64,000 bases of DNA, from NCBI RefSeq assembly GCF_016405905.1, contig NZ_JAEFCB010000002.1, positions 1 through 64,000 of the forward strand, given 5' to 3'. The stretch comes from Variovorax sp. IB41. Its GTDB lineage: Bacteria; Pseudomonadota; Gammaproteobacteria; Burkholderiales; Burkholderiaceae_C. Position numbers and translations under genes: made by a program. The notes under the pieces were generated by a model. It did not search any database, was not told where the DNA came from, and worked only from the letters and a program-made list of their open reading frames with translations. Of the stretch, positions 8,024-15,796 are shown piece by piece (the first letter of the stretch is position 1; every line of letters starts with the position of its first letter).

Positions 8024-8068
8024 AACGGTTGGTGTCAGCCCTAACGGTTGGTGTCAGCCCTAACGGTT
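8024..8068. repeat. 19-bp tandem repeats beside the REP-like palindrome
   Basis: The unit AACGGTTGGTGTCAGCCCT occurs at 8024-8042 and 8043-8061, followed by a 7-bp partial copy. A related AACGGTTCGTG stands at 8004. The array fills the gap between the palindrome and the MarR stop codon. Too short and too few units for CRISPR. Confidence 0.8.
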
Positions 8069-8076
8069 CTTCTCGC

Positions 8077-8568
8077 TCAGAGATAGATCTTCTGCAGCAG
8101 CTTGATCAGCGTCTCGCGCTCGCGCGCCGTGAGCTGCGCGCTCGCATCGGCTTCGAGCTGCACCACAGCCTGTTCGGCCTCGCGCACCAGCGCTTCGCCG
8201 GCGGCGGTGAGATGCAGCCCCACCGCGCGGCCGTCGTGCGGATGCGGGCGGCGTTCGATCAGACCCCGGCTGTCCAGCGTGGCCACCAGGCTCACGAGGT
8301 TGGGCGGCAGGATGTCGAGCGTGGTGCACAGCTGCCGCGAGGTGGCGCCCGGGTTGTGCGCCAAGAGCGAGAGCACCGAGAAATCGATCTGCTTGAGCCC
8401 GTAGGGCGCCATGCGCTCCGAGAAGACGCCGCTGATGATCAGCCAGGCGCGGCGGGCGTTGTAGCCGACCAGGGTTTCGAGCACGCGGGCATCGAGCCGG
8501 TCCGAACGGCCCGATGCGGCGGCAACGGGCTCGTTCTTCGTGGAGGTTTTCTTGGCGGGAGCAGGCAT
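8077..8568 (-). CDS. MarR family regulator of the aromatic-acid cluster
   Basis: A 163-residue winged-helix protein: QIDFSVLSLLAHNPGATSRQLCTTLDI is the recognition region and the wing holds DSRGLIERRPHPHDGRA. Start ATG 8568 was preferred to the upstream ATG at 8619, which lies inside the dehydrogenase gene. It begins 37 bp after the acyl-CoA dehydrogenase stop on the same strand, so it is probably the last gene of that operon. MarR proteins such as FerC, CouR and HcaR repress hydroxycinnamate genes and release DNA on binding the aryl-CoA thioester; an analogous role here is inferred. Confidence 0.85.
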   Translation of the reverse strand: MPAPAKKTSTKNEPVAAASGRSDRLDARVLETLVGYNARRAWLIISGVFSERMAPYGLKQIDFSVLSLLAHNPGATSRQLCTTLDILPPNLVSLVATLDSRGLIERRPHPHDGRAVGLHLTAAGEALVREAEQAVVQLEADASAQLTARERETLIKLLQKIYL

Positions 8569-8605
8569 GGCCCCGAGCGTAACCGGCCGTGGCGGCGCGG
8601 GGAAT

Positions 8606-10351
8606 CTACCGCGCGACACCTTCGGCCGCGGCGTGCGACAGGGCGATGCCCTCGCAGGCGCGCTTGACGATGCCCAGGCGCATCTCGAATTCGGGCAGCA
8701 CCCAGCGGCGGAACGCGGCCGCCGCGCGCACGCGTTCGGCCGAGGCGCCGCCCTCGGTCGCCTCGATGCGCGCCCAGGCCCACGCCATCATCGTGAGCAT
8801 CACCACGCGCAGGTAGTCGTCGGCCACTTCGTAGGGCAGCACGGGGTTGGCGTGCGCGGACATGGCGATGGTCGTGCCGAGGTAGCGCAACTGCGCGAGC
8901 CGGCGCTGCACGTCGGCATCGGCCTCGCGCGATGCGTCGAGCGTGTCGCGCAACTCGAGCAGCACGGCCGACATGGCCGCGCCGCCATCGGGCAGCACCT
9001 TGCGCACCAGGAGGTCGATGGCCTGGATCTCGTTGGTGCCCTCGTAGATCATCGTCACGCGCGCGTCGCGCACCACCTGCTCGATGCCCCATTCGCGCAC
9101 ATAGCCGTGGCCGCCGAACACCTGAAGGCATTCGCTCGCGCCGTGGAAGGCCTGGTGCGTGCAGGCCGCCTTGAGCACCGGCGTGACCAGCGAGCACCAG
9201 CGCTGCGCGCGCTCGCGGGCCTTGGGGTTTGCGTCGTGCGCGGCGACGTCGAGCATCAGCGCACTGCGATACGCCAACGTGCGCGCGCCGTCGATCCACG
9301 CGCGCTGGGTGTCCAGGATGCGGCGGATGGCGGGGTGCTCGGCGATCAGGTCGGCTGGCTCGCCGCCGCGGCTCGCGGGCACGGCGCCGGGGGCGCGCAT
9401 CTGGCGGCGCTCTGCGGCGTAGGCGTCGGCCTTCTGCCAGGCGGCGTCCAGCAGGCCGATGCCCTGCAACGCCACATGCAGGCGCGCCGAATTCATCATC
9501 ACGAACATCGCGGCGAGGCCGCGGCCGGCCTCGCCGACCAGCCAGCCGGTGGCGTCGTCGAAGCGCATCGCGCAGGTCGGGCTGCCGTGCAGGCCCAACT
9601 TTTCCTCGATGCGTTCGCAGTGCACCGCGTTGCGCGTGCCGTCGGGCAGCAGCTTGGGCACGAGCGCGAGCGACAGGCCCTTCGGCCCGGCAGGCGCATC
9701 GGGCAGCCGGCACAGGACGAGATGGACGATGTTCGGCGTCAGGTCGTGCTCGCCGCCCGAGATGAAGATCTTGCTGCCGCTCACGCGCAAGCTCCCGTCG
9801 GCTTGCGGCACGGCGCGCGTGCGCACCTGGCCCAAGTCGCTGCCCGCGTGCCCTTCGGTCAGGCACATGGTGGCGAGCCATTCGCCGGTCGCGATCTTCT
9901 GCAGATAGCGGCTCTTGAGTTCATCGCTGCCGTGGTGCTTGAGGCAGGCGTAGGCGCCGTGCAGCAGGCCCGGCGCCATCGTGAGCCCGTGGTTGGCCGC
10001 GCTGAGCCATTCGTAGAGCACGGCCTCGAGCACCGAGGGCAGGCCCTGGCCGCCGTCTTCGGTCGCGGCGGAAAGCGCGGGCCAGCCGCCATCGACGAAG
10101 GCCTGGTACGCCTCGCGAAATCCCGGTGGCGAAATGACTTCGCCTTTGTCGAACCGGCAGCCGACTTCATCGCCCTCGCGATTGATCGGCGCCACCACCT
10201 CGCCGACGAAGCGCGCGGCCTCCTCGAGCACCTGCGATTGCAGCGCCTCGTCGACCTCCGCGAAAGGCGCGAGCGATTGCAGGCGCGCGGGCGCGTCGAG
10301 CACCGCGTTCAAGAGAAAGCAGACGTCGTCGGGACGGGGGCAGTAATCCAT
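8606..10351 (-). CDS. Acyl-CoA dehydrogenase, large (581-aa) type
   Basis: A FAD-dependent dehydrogenase of 581 residues with an N-terminal extension and C-terminal domain beyond the 380-residue core, as in the DmdC/FadE-like branch. Seen: CLTEGHAGSDLG (163-174, flavin and substrate loop), FGGHGYVREWGIEQ (412-425) and the base Glu437 in IYEGTNEIQ. It introduces a 2,3-double bond into an acyl-CoA. Start ATG 10351 lies 8 bp after the Bug gene stop. In this cluster it could oxidise dihydrocinnamoyl-type CoA esters to cinnamoyl-CoAs before hydration; that substrate is inferred. Confidence 0.88.
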   Translation of the reverse strand: MDYCPRPDDVCFLLNAVLDAPARLQSLAPFAEVDEALQSQVLEEAARFVGEVVAPINREGDEVGCRFDKGEVISPPGFREAYQAFVDGGWPALSAATEDGGQGLPSVLEAVLYEWLSAANHGLTMAPGLLHGAYACLKHHGSDELKSRYLQKIATGEWLATMCLTEGHAGSDLGQVRTRAVPQADGSLRVSGSKIFISGGEHDLTPNIVHLVLCRLPDAPAGPKGLSLALVPKLLPDGTRNAVHCERIEEKLGLHGSPTCAMRFDDATGWLVGEAGRGLAAMFVMMNSARLHVALQGIGLLDAAWQKADAYAAERRQMRAPGAVPASRGGEPADLIAEHPAIRRILDTQRAWIDGARTLAYRSALMLDVAAHDANPKARERAQRWCSLVTPVLKAACTHQAFHGASECLQVFGGHGYVREWGIEQVVRDARVTMIYEGTNEIQAIDLLVRKVLPDGGAAMSAVLLELRDTLDASREADADVQRRLAQLRYLGTTIAMSAHANPVLPYEVADDYLRVVMLTMMAWAWARIEATEGGASAERVRAAAAFRRWVLPEFEMRLGIVKRACEGIALSHAAAEGVAR

Positions 10352-10359
10352 CGGCTGCT

Positions 10360-11352
10360 TCAGGACTCGGCGGTGAAGCCGATCTTCTTGACCAGCGGAC
10401 CCCAGCGTTCGTATTCCGATTGCAGCGACTTCTTCATCTCGTCGGGCGAGGAGCCGTGCGCGATCAACCCGACCGACAGCAGGCCGTCGGCCACGGCCTT
10501 GTCCTTGAGCGCGGCCTGGATCGCGGTGCTCGCGGCATTGACGACGGGCGCGGGCGTCTTGGCCGGCGCGAAGAAGCCGAACCATTCGTCGGCCACGATT
10601 TCCGGAAAGCCCTGCTCGGTGAAGGTAGGCACATCGGGCAGGTAGGCCGGACGCTGCGCGCCCGAGGTGGCGAGCACGCGCAGCTTGCCGGCCTTGGCGA
10701 ACGGCAGGCAATCGCCCGCGGGCGTGAGGCACGAGGCGATCTGGCCGCCCACCACGTCGTTGATGCCGGGCAGCGAGCCGCGGTAGGGCACGTGGCGCAG
10801 GTCCGCCCCGGTGCTCAGGCCCAGCAGCGCGCCCAGGAAGTGCGGCGTGGAGCCCGCGCCCGGCGAGCCGTAGCTCGCCTGCCCGGGGTTGGCCTTGGCC
10901 CAGGCGATGTAGTCCTTCAGCGTCTTCACGCTGGCCGGCACCATCGGGCCGACGGCCAGGCCGTGCGTCATCACGGCGCCGATGGAGATCGGCGCGAAGT
11001 CTGGAATCGCGTACGCCAGCTTGGTGTAGATGTGCGGATAGATCGACAGCGCCGAAGCCTGCGCGAGGCACAGCACCGAGCCGTCGGCCGGCGAGGTCTT
11101 GAGCGTGTCGAGCGCGATGCGCCCGCCCGCGCCGGGCTTGTTCTCGACCACCGGGTTCGTCTTGGTGAACGGCGTCTCGCCCACCTTGTCGGCCACGCGG
11201 CGCGCCACGCTGTCGCCGGCGCTGCCGGCCGGGAAGCCGTAGTAGATCTTCACCTGCTGCTGCACCAGCTGGGCGAGCGCGGCGAGAGGGTGCAGGGCAC
11301 CGATGGCGGCGGTGCCGCCGAGCAGGTTCACGAACTGGCGTCGGGTGGTCAT
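10360..11352 (-). CDS. Bug family (TctC-like) periplasmic solute-binding protein
   Basis: A 330-residue exported receptor. The N-terminus MTTRRQFVNLLGG has a twin-arginine motif and a hydrophobic core ending near ALAQ. Family marks: IYYGFPAGSAGDSVARRVADK, VENKPGAGG, and LRHVPYRGSLPGINDVVGG. Bug proteins bind carboxylates for tripartite tricarboxylate transporters. No tctA/tctB genes are nearby, as is usual for the expanded Bug families of Burkholderiales. Its place between SDR and dehydrogenase genes suggests it captures the aromatic acid the operon degrades. Confidence 0.9.
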   Translation of the reverse strand: MTTRRQFVNLLGGTAAIGALHPLAALAQLVQQQVKIYYGFPAGSAGDSVARRVADKVGETPFTKTNPVVENKPGAGGRIALDTLKTSPADGSVLCLAQASALSIYPHIYTKLAYAIPDFAPISIGAVMTHGLAVGPMVPASVKTLKDYIAWAKANPGQASYGSPGAGSTPHFLGALLGLSTGADLRHVPYRGSLPGINDVVGGQIASCLTPAGDCLPFAKAGKLRVLATSGAQRPAYLPDVPTFTEQGFPEIVADEWFGFFAPAKTPAPVVNAASTAIQAALKDKAVADGLLSVGLIAHGSSPDEMKKSLQSEYERWGPLVKKIGFTAES

Positions 11353-11386
11353 GGTTTGTCTCCTGGTTTTGCTGCTGGGGCTGGAA

Positions 11387-12151
11387 TCAGCGAGGCGCCA
11401 TGCGCAGGGCGCCATCGAGGCGGATCACTTCGCCGTTGAGGTGGCCGTTCGTCACGATGTGGCAAGCCAGCTCGGCGAACTCCGAGGGCTGGCCCAGGCG
11501 CGGCGGGAACGGGATCGACGCGGCCAGCGATTGCTGCACGGCCTCGGGCAATTCGAGCAGCAGCGGCGTGGCGAAGAGGCCGGGCGCCACGGTGCACACG
11601 CGGATGGCGTGCTGCGCGAGGTCGCGCGCCATCGGCAGCGTCATGCCGACGAGGCCGCCCTTCGAGGCGCTGTAAGCCTGCTGACCGACCTGCCCGTCGA
11701 AGGCCGCGACCGAGGCGGTGAAGAGCATCACGCCCTTCTCGCCGTTGGGCAGCGCGTCGAGCTTGGCGCAGCGCGCCGCGAACAGGCGCGCCATGTTGTA
11801 GCCGCCGATGAGGTTGATGTTGACCACGCGCGCGAAGTCTTCGAGCGGCGCCGGGTTGCCGTCCTTGCCGACGATGCGCTTGGCGCTGCCGATGCCGGCC
11901 ACGTTCATCAGGATGCGCGCGGGGCCGTGCGCGGCCGCGGCCTTGTCGAGCGCGGCGGTGACGCTGTCGGTGTCGGTGATGTCGCAGGCGCATGCAACGC
12001 CGCCGATGTCCGCGGCCACCTTCTCGGCGAGCGCGGCGTTGCGGTCGAGCACCGCGACCTTCGCGCCCAGGCGGGCGAGCTCGCGCGCGGTGGCTTCGCC
12101 CAGGCCCGATGCGCCGCCGGTGACGAGGGCAGCTTGTCCTTCGATCTTCAT
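11387..12151 (-). CDS. SDR-family 3-hydroxyacyl-CoA dehydrogenase (type II-like)
   Basis: A 254-residue short-chain dehydrogenase: NAD-binding TGGASGLG (11-18), NVAG (83-86), catalytic Ser147, Tyr160 and Lys164 (YSASK). The overall pattern, including the insert around 100-140 and the end MAPR, matches the type II 3-hydroxyacyl-CoA dehydrogenase (HSD10-like) group. Expected reaction: NAD-dependent oxidation of a beta-hydroxyacyl-CoA to the beta-keto ester. It lies between the ligase and Bug genes of one minus-strand operon, directly serving the hydratase product. Confidence 0.88.
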   Translation of the reverse strand: MKIEGQAALVTGGASGLGEATARELARLGAKVAVLDRNAALAEKVAADIGGVACACDITDTDSVTAALDKAAAAHGPARILMNVAGIGSAKRIVGKDGNPAPLEDFARVVNINLIGGYNMARLFAARCAKLDALPNGEKGVMLFTASVAAFDGQVGQQAYSASKGGLVGMTLPMARDLAQHAIRVCTVAPGLFATPLLLELPEAVQQSLAASIPFPPRLGQPSEFAELACHIVTNGHLNGEVIRLDGALRMAPR

Positions 12152-12172
12152 GTGTGTGTCTCCTGGAGAAAG

Positions 12173-14026
12173 TTAGCGGGGCGTCAGCGTGAAAGGCAGC
12201 GTGCCGGCGTGCATCGCCTCGGCGAGCGCCGCGCGGTGCTTGAGCACGGCGCGCTGGTTGATCGAGCCCTTGTCGGTCACTTCGCCCTTGTCGATGGAGG
12301 GCGGCTCAGCCATCAGGTGCAGGCGCGCGATGCGGTTCGCGCTGCCGGTGCCCATGGCGGCCAGGTCGTTGGCCACCTGCTGGAAGTGCGCCTGCACCGA
12401 GGCGCTTTCGAGCACCTGCTGCATCGTTGCGTCGGCAGCCAGGCCCGCGAGCTGCCGCACCTTCTGCGTCGGGAAGATCAGCGCGCCGACTTCCTTCAGG
12501 TTGATGCCGGTCAGCACCGCGTCCTGCACGTAGGGTGCGCCGGCCGCGATGATCTTCGCGCGCAGCGGCCCCACGCTCACGAAGGTGCCGGTGGCGAGCT
12601 TGAAGTCTTCGGCGATGCGGCCGTCGAAGCGCAGGCCCCGGTGGATGTTCGCGTCGTCGATCCACTTCACCGCATCGCCGGTCGAGAAGAAACCTTCTTC
12701 GTCGAAGGCCTCGGCCGTGGCATCGGGCGCGCGCCAGTAGCCGGGCGTGATGTTGGGGCCGCGGTAGCGCACCTCGGTCTTGCCGTCGACCTCGATCAGC
12801 TTGAGCTCGATGCCGGCCGCGGGCAGGCCGATGTCGCCCGACTTCACTTCGGGGCCGGTCACGTAGAGCGCGAACGGGCCCGACTCGGTCATGCCCAGGC
12901 CCGTGCCCATCACGATGCGCTCGCCGACTTCGGCCTCCTGCGTCTTGTGCAGGCTGTCCCAGATCGGCTGCGAGAGCGCCGCGCCCGAGTAGAAGAACAT
13001 CTTCACGCGCGAGAGGAGGTTGCGCCGCAGCACCGCATCGCTTTCCATCGCGTTGGCGATCGCCTCGAAGCCCGTGGGCACGTTGAAGTAGATGGTGGGC
13101 GCGATTTCGCGGAGGTTCCGCAGCGTCTCGGCCATGCCCGCCGGCGTGGGCTTGCCGTCGTCGATGTAGAGCGTGCCGCCGTTGTCCAGCACGATGCCCA
13201 CGTTGTGGTTGCCGCCGAAGGTGTGGTTCCAGGGGAGCCAGTCGACCAGCACCGGCGGCTCGTCGCCCAGCGCGGGAATCGACTGGCGCAACTGCTGCTG
13301 GTTGGCGCACCACATGCGGTGCGTGTTGATTACTGCCTTGGGCATCTTGGTGGAGCCCGAGGTGAAGAGGAACTTGGTGATGGTGTCGGGGCCGGTCGCG
13401 CGCATCGCGGCGTCGATGGCGGGGGTCGCGGGCGTGGCGGCCAGCGCGCTGAAGGGCGTGGTGGCGCGGCCTTCGATGGCGCCCTCGGCGAGCACGACCT
13501 CGGTGCCGGCCGGCACGGCCGCTTCGATGGCGCGACCGTAGCGCGCGGCATCGGCGGCGAACACGAGGCCCGGCGTGAGCGTGTCCAGCACGTGGCGCAG
13601 CTTCTCGAAGTCCTGGCTCACCAGCGAGTAGGGCGGCGAGACGGGGCAGTACGGCACGCCGGCATAGAGGCAGCCGAGCGCGAGCAGCGCGTGCTCGATG
13701 CCGTTCTCGCTGAGGATCGCGACGGGGCGCTCCGCATTCAGGCCGCGGTCGAGCAGCGCCTGCCCGATGCCGCGCGCTTCCTGCAGCGCCTGCGCATACG
13801 ACACGCGCAGCCACTCGCCCGTGCTGCCGTCGGCCAGCCGTTCGCGGCGGGCGATGAAGGTGCGGTCGGGCGCGTGTTCGGCCCAGTGCGCGAGGCGGTC
13901 GGTCATGCGCTCGCGGTAGGCGTCCAGCTGCGTCTCGGCCTGCAGATACTGCGTGCCCGGCGCGCCGTCGCGCAGCACCGCGCGGGTCACGCCGAAGGCG
14001 AGCGGGCGGTAGCGGATGGCGGTCAT
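12173..14026 (-). CDS. Feruloyl-CoA synthase-like acyl-CoA ligase
   Basis: A 617-residue ANL-superfamily enzyme. The AMP-binding P-loop is TSGSTKMPK (222-230); further marks are MGTGLGMTESGPFA, the adenine-binding region, and STGDAVKW. Length and the C-terminal segment with DKGEVTDKGSINQ fit the feruloyl-CoA synthase group, which activates hydroxycinnamates with ATP and CoA. Its ATG overlaps the hydratase stop (ATGA), so translation is coupled. The exact aryl substrate is not shown by sequence. Confidence 0.85.
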   Translation of the reverse strand: MTAIRYRPLAFGVTRAVLRDGAPGTQYLQAETQLDAYRERMTDRLAHWAEHAPDRTFIARRERLADGSTGEWLRVSYAQALQEARGIGQALLDRGLNAERPVAILSENGIEHALLALGCLYAGVPYCPVSPPYSLVSQDFEKLRHVLDTLTPGLVFAADAARYGRAIEAAVPAGTEVVLAEGAIEGRATTPFSALAATPATPAIDAAMRATGPDTITKFLFTSGSTKMPKAVINTHRMWCANQQQLRQSIPALGDEPPVLVDWLPWNHTFGGNHNVGIVLDNGGTLYIDDGKPTPAGMAETLRNLREIAPTIYFNVPTGFEAIANAMESDAVLRRNLLSRVKMFFYSGAALSQPIWDSLHKTQEAEVGERIVMGTGLGMTESGPFALYVTGPEVKSGDIGLPAAGIELKLIEVDGKTEVRYRGPNITPGYWRAPDATAEAFDEEGFFSTGDAVKWIDDANIHRGLRFDGRIAEDFKLATGTFVSVGPLRAKIIAAGAPYVQDAVLTGINLKEVGALIFPTQKVRQLAGLAADATMQQVLESASVQAHFQQVANDLAAMGTGSANRIARLHLMAEPPSIDKGEVTDKGSINQRAVLKHRAALAEAMHAGTLPFTLTPR

Positions 14027-14796
14027 CCCTTGCTCACTTTCGCGCCGCGGCCTTCGAGGAAGTCGCGCACGCGCGCCTTCGCCTCGGGCGCGGCCTGCAC
14101 GATGCCGGACATCAGCGCCTCGGTGAAGAAGCCGTGGTCGGCCGACTGCTCGGCGATGCGCGGCAGCGCGTGCATCAGCGCGTAGTTGGTCAGCGGCGCG
14201 TTGGTGGCGATGCGCTTGGCGAGCTCGAAGGCCTTGTCGAAGGCCGCGCCCTCGTCGACCAGGTACTGCGCGAAGTTGGCGCGCTCGCCGTCTTCGGCGT
14301 TGTAGACGCGGCCGGTCATCATCATGTCGGTCATGCGGGCCACGCCGATGAGCTTGGGAATGCGCACCGAGCCGCCGCCGCCCACGAAGATGCCGCGCGA
14401 GCCTTCGGGCAATGCATAGAAGGTGGAGCGATCGGCCACGCGGATGTGGCAGGCGCTCGCCAGTTCGAGCCCGCCGCCGACCACCGCGCCGTGCAGCGCC
14501 GCGACCACCGGCACCGGGCCGTGCTGGACCACGTCGAGTGCCGCGTGCCACAGGCGCGAGTGCTGCATGCCCTGGCCGGCGTCGCGCTCCTTCAGTTCGC
14601 TCAGATCGAGGCCGGCGCAGAAGTGCGGGCCTTCGCCGTCGAGCACCGCGGCGCGCACGGTGGAGGGCAACTGCTCGAAGGTGTCGCGCAACGCGAGGAT
14701 CAGGCCGTCCGACAGCGCATTGCGCTTGGCGCCGCGCGCGAGGCGAACGATGGCGACGTCGTCGCGAATGTCGAGTTGGAGGTCTGGAGTGGTCAT
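14023..14796 (-). CDS. Enoyl-CoA hydratase/crotonase family protein
   Basis: A 257-residue crotonase: oxyanion-hole segment HFCAGLDL (58-65), GAVVGGGLELASA with Glu111, and Glu131 in LPEGSRG. Both crotonase catalytic glutamates are in place, as needed for hydration of a 2-enoyl-CoA. First gene of the ligase-SDR-Bug-dehydrogenase-MarR operon. In the beta-oxidative route the product stays a hydroxyacyl-CoA; in the vanillin-forming route a hydratase-lyase cleaves it. The neighbouring SDR argues for the first. Divergent from the amidohydrolase gene, 103 bp away. Confidence 0.87.
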   Translation of the reverse strand: MTTPDLQLDIRDDVAIVRLARGAKRNALSDGLILALRDTFEQLPSTVRAAVLDGEGPHFCAGLDLSELKERDAGQGMQHSRLWHAALDVVQHGPVPVVAALHGAVVGGGLELASACHIRVADRSTFYALPEGSRGIFVGGGGSVRIPKLIGVARMTDMMMTGRVYNAEDGERANFAQYLVDEGAAFDKAFELAKRIATNAPLTNYALMHALPRIAEQSADHGFFTEALMSGIVQAAPEAKARVRDFLEGRGAKVSKG

Positions 14797-14817
14797 GATG
14801 TGTTGGGGGTTGCGTTC

Positions 14818-14840
14818 GATTATGGTTATGAGAAATAATC
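14818..14840. promoter_or_regulatory. Inverted repeat GATTAT-N11-ATAATC in the divergent aromatic-cluster promoter
   Basis: A perfect 6-bp inverted repeat in an AT-rich patch, midway between the enoyl-CoA hydratase (minus) and amidohydrolase (plus) genes. It is well placed to let the cluster's MarR protein control both directions. Assignment to MarR is inferred. Confidence 0.45.
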
Positions 14841-14899
14841 AATTCAAGGCATTTGAGCCCGCCGAATACTAGGGACTTACCCGTACTGGAGACAAAGAG

Positions 14900-15766
14900 A
14901 TGGACCACCGGAACCTGATCGCCATCGACATCCACACCCACGCCGAAGTGAGTTGCTGGAACCCGTTCGACAACTATGGCGAGGAGTACGACCGCGCCGC
15001 CGACAAGTACTTCGGCTCGAGCGGCCGCCCCACCATCGCCGAGAGCGTGGCGTACTACCGCGAGAGAAAGATCGGGCTGGTGATGTTCATGGTCGATGCC
15101 GAGTCGAACATGGGCCGCCGCCGCATCCCGAACGAGGAAATCGCGGAGCACGCGAAGAACAACAGCGACATGATGATTGCCTTCGCCAGCATCGATCCGC
15201 ACAAGGGAAAGATGGGCGCGCGCGAGGCGCGCAGGCTCATCGAGGAATACGGCGTGAAGGGCTTCAAGTTCCACCCGACGGTGCAGGCCTTCCACCCCTA
15301 CGACAAGATGGCCTGGCCGATCTACGAGGTGATCGCCGAATACGGCTTGCCGGCGATCTTCCACACCGGCCACAGCGGCATCGGCTCGGGCATGCGCTGC
15401 GGCGGGGGCCTGCGCCTGGAGTACAGCAACCCGATGCACCTGGACGACGTGGCCATCGACTTCCCCGACATGCAGATCGTCATGGCCCACCCCAGCTTCC
15501 CCTGGCAGGACGAGGCGCTGAGCGTGGCCACGCACAAGCCCAACGTGTGGATCGACCTTTCGGGCTGGAGCCCGAAGTACTTTCCCAAGCAACTCGTGCA
15601 GTACGCCAACACGCTGCTGAAGGACCGCATCCTCTTCGGCAGCGACTACCCGCTGATCACGCCCGACCGGTGGATGAAGGACTTCGAAGTGGCGGGGTTC
15701 AAGCCGGAGGTGATGCCCGGAATCCTGAAGGGCAATGCGGTCCGGCTGCTGAAGCTGGAAGGCTGA
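14900..15766 (+). CDS. Amidohydrolase-2 (ACMSD-like) TIM-barrel metalloenzyme
   Basis: A 288-residue metal-dependent hydrolase or lyase, starting after GGAGACAAAGAG. Metal-site residues: His12 and His14 (DIHTHAE), His155 (FHTGH), His197 (AHPSFPW) and Asp249 (FGSDYPL). The family includes ACMS decarboxylase, gamma-resorcylate decarboxylase and related C-C bond enzymes. Divergent from the CoA operon. In Agrobacterium fabrum a protein of this class is, as I recall, the enzyme that removes the two-carbon unit from the beta-keto aryl-CoA; the same role here is inference from context. Confidence 0.85.
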   Translation: MDHRNLIAIDIHTHAEVSCWNPFDNYGEEYDRAADKYFGSSGRPTIAESVAYYRERKIGLVMFMVDAESNMGRRRIPNEEIAEHAKNNSDMMIAFASIDPHKGKMGAREARRLIEEYGVKGFKFHPTVQAFHPYDKMAWPIYEVIAEYGLPAIFHTGHSGIGSGMRCGGGLRLEYSNPMHLDDVAIDFPDMQIVMAHPSFPWQDEALSVATHKPNVWIDLSGWSPKYFPKQLVQYANTLLKDRILFGSDYPLITPDRWMKDFEVAGFKPEVMPGILKGNAVRLLKLEG

Positions 15767-15796
15767 CGAAGAGAAGGTCGATACCGAGAAGGCGGC

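Noticed and set aside
8024-8068. Tandem 19-bp units as a CRISPR remnant
   Set aside because: Units are head to tail with no spacers, only two full copies, and no cas genes are present.
11303-14185. 960-codon plus-strand frame opposite the feruloyl-CoA-synthase-like region
   Set aside because: Antisense to four well-supported genes and lacking any domain or start signal; long antisense frames are expected at this GC content.
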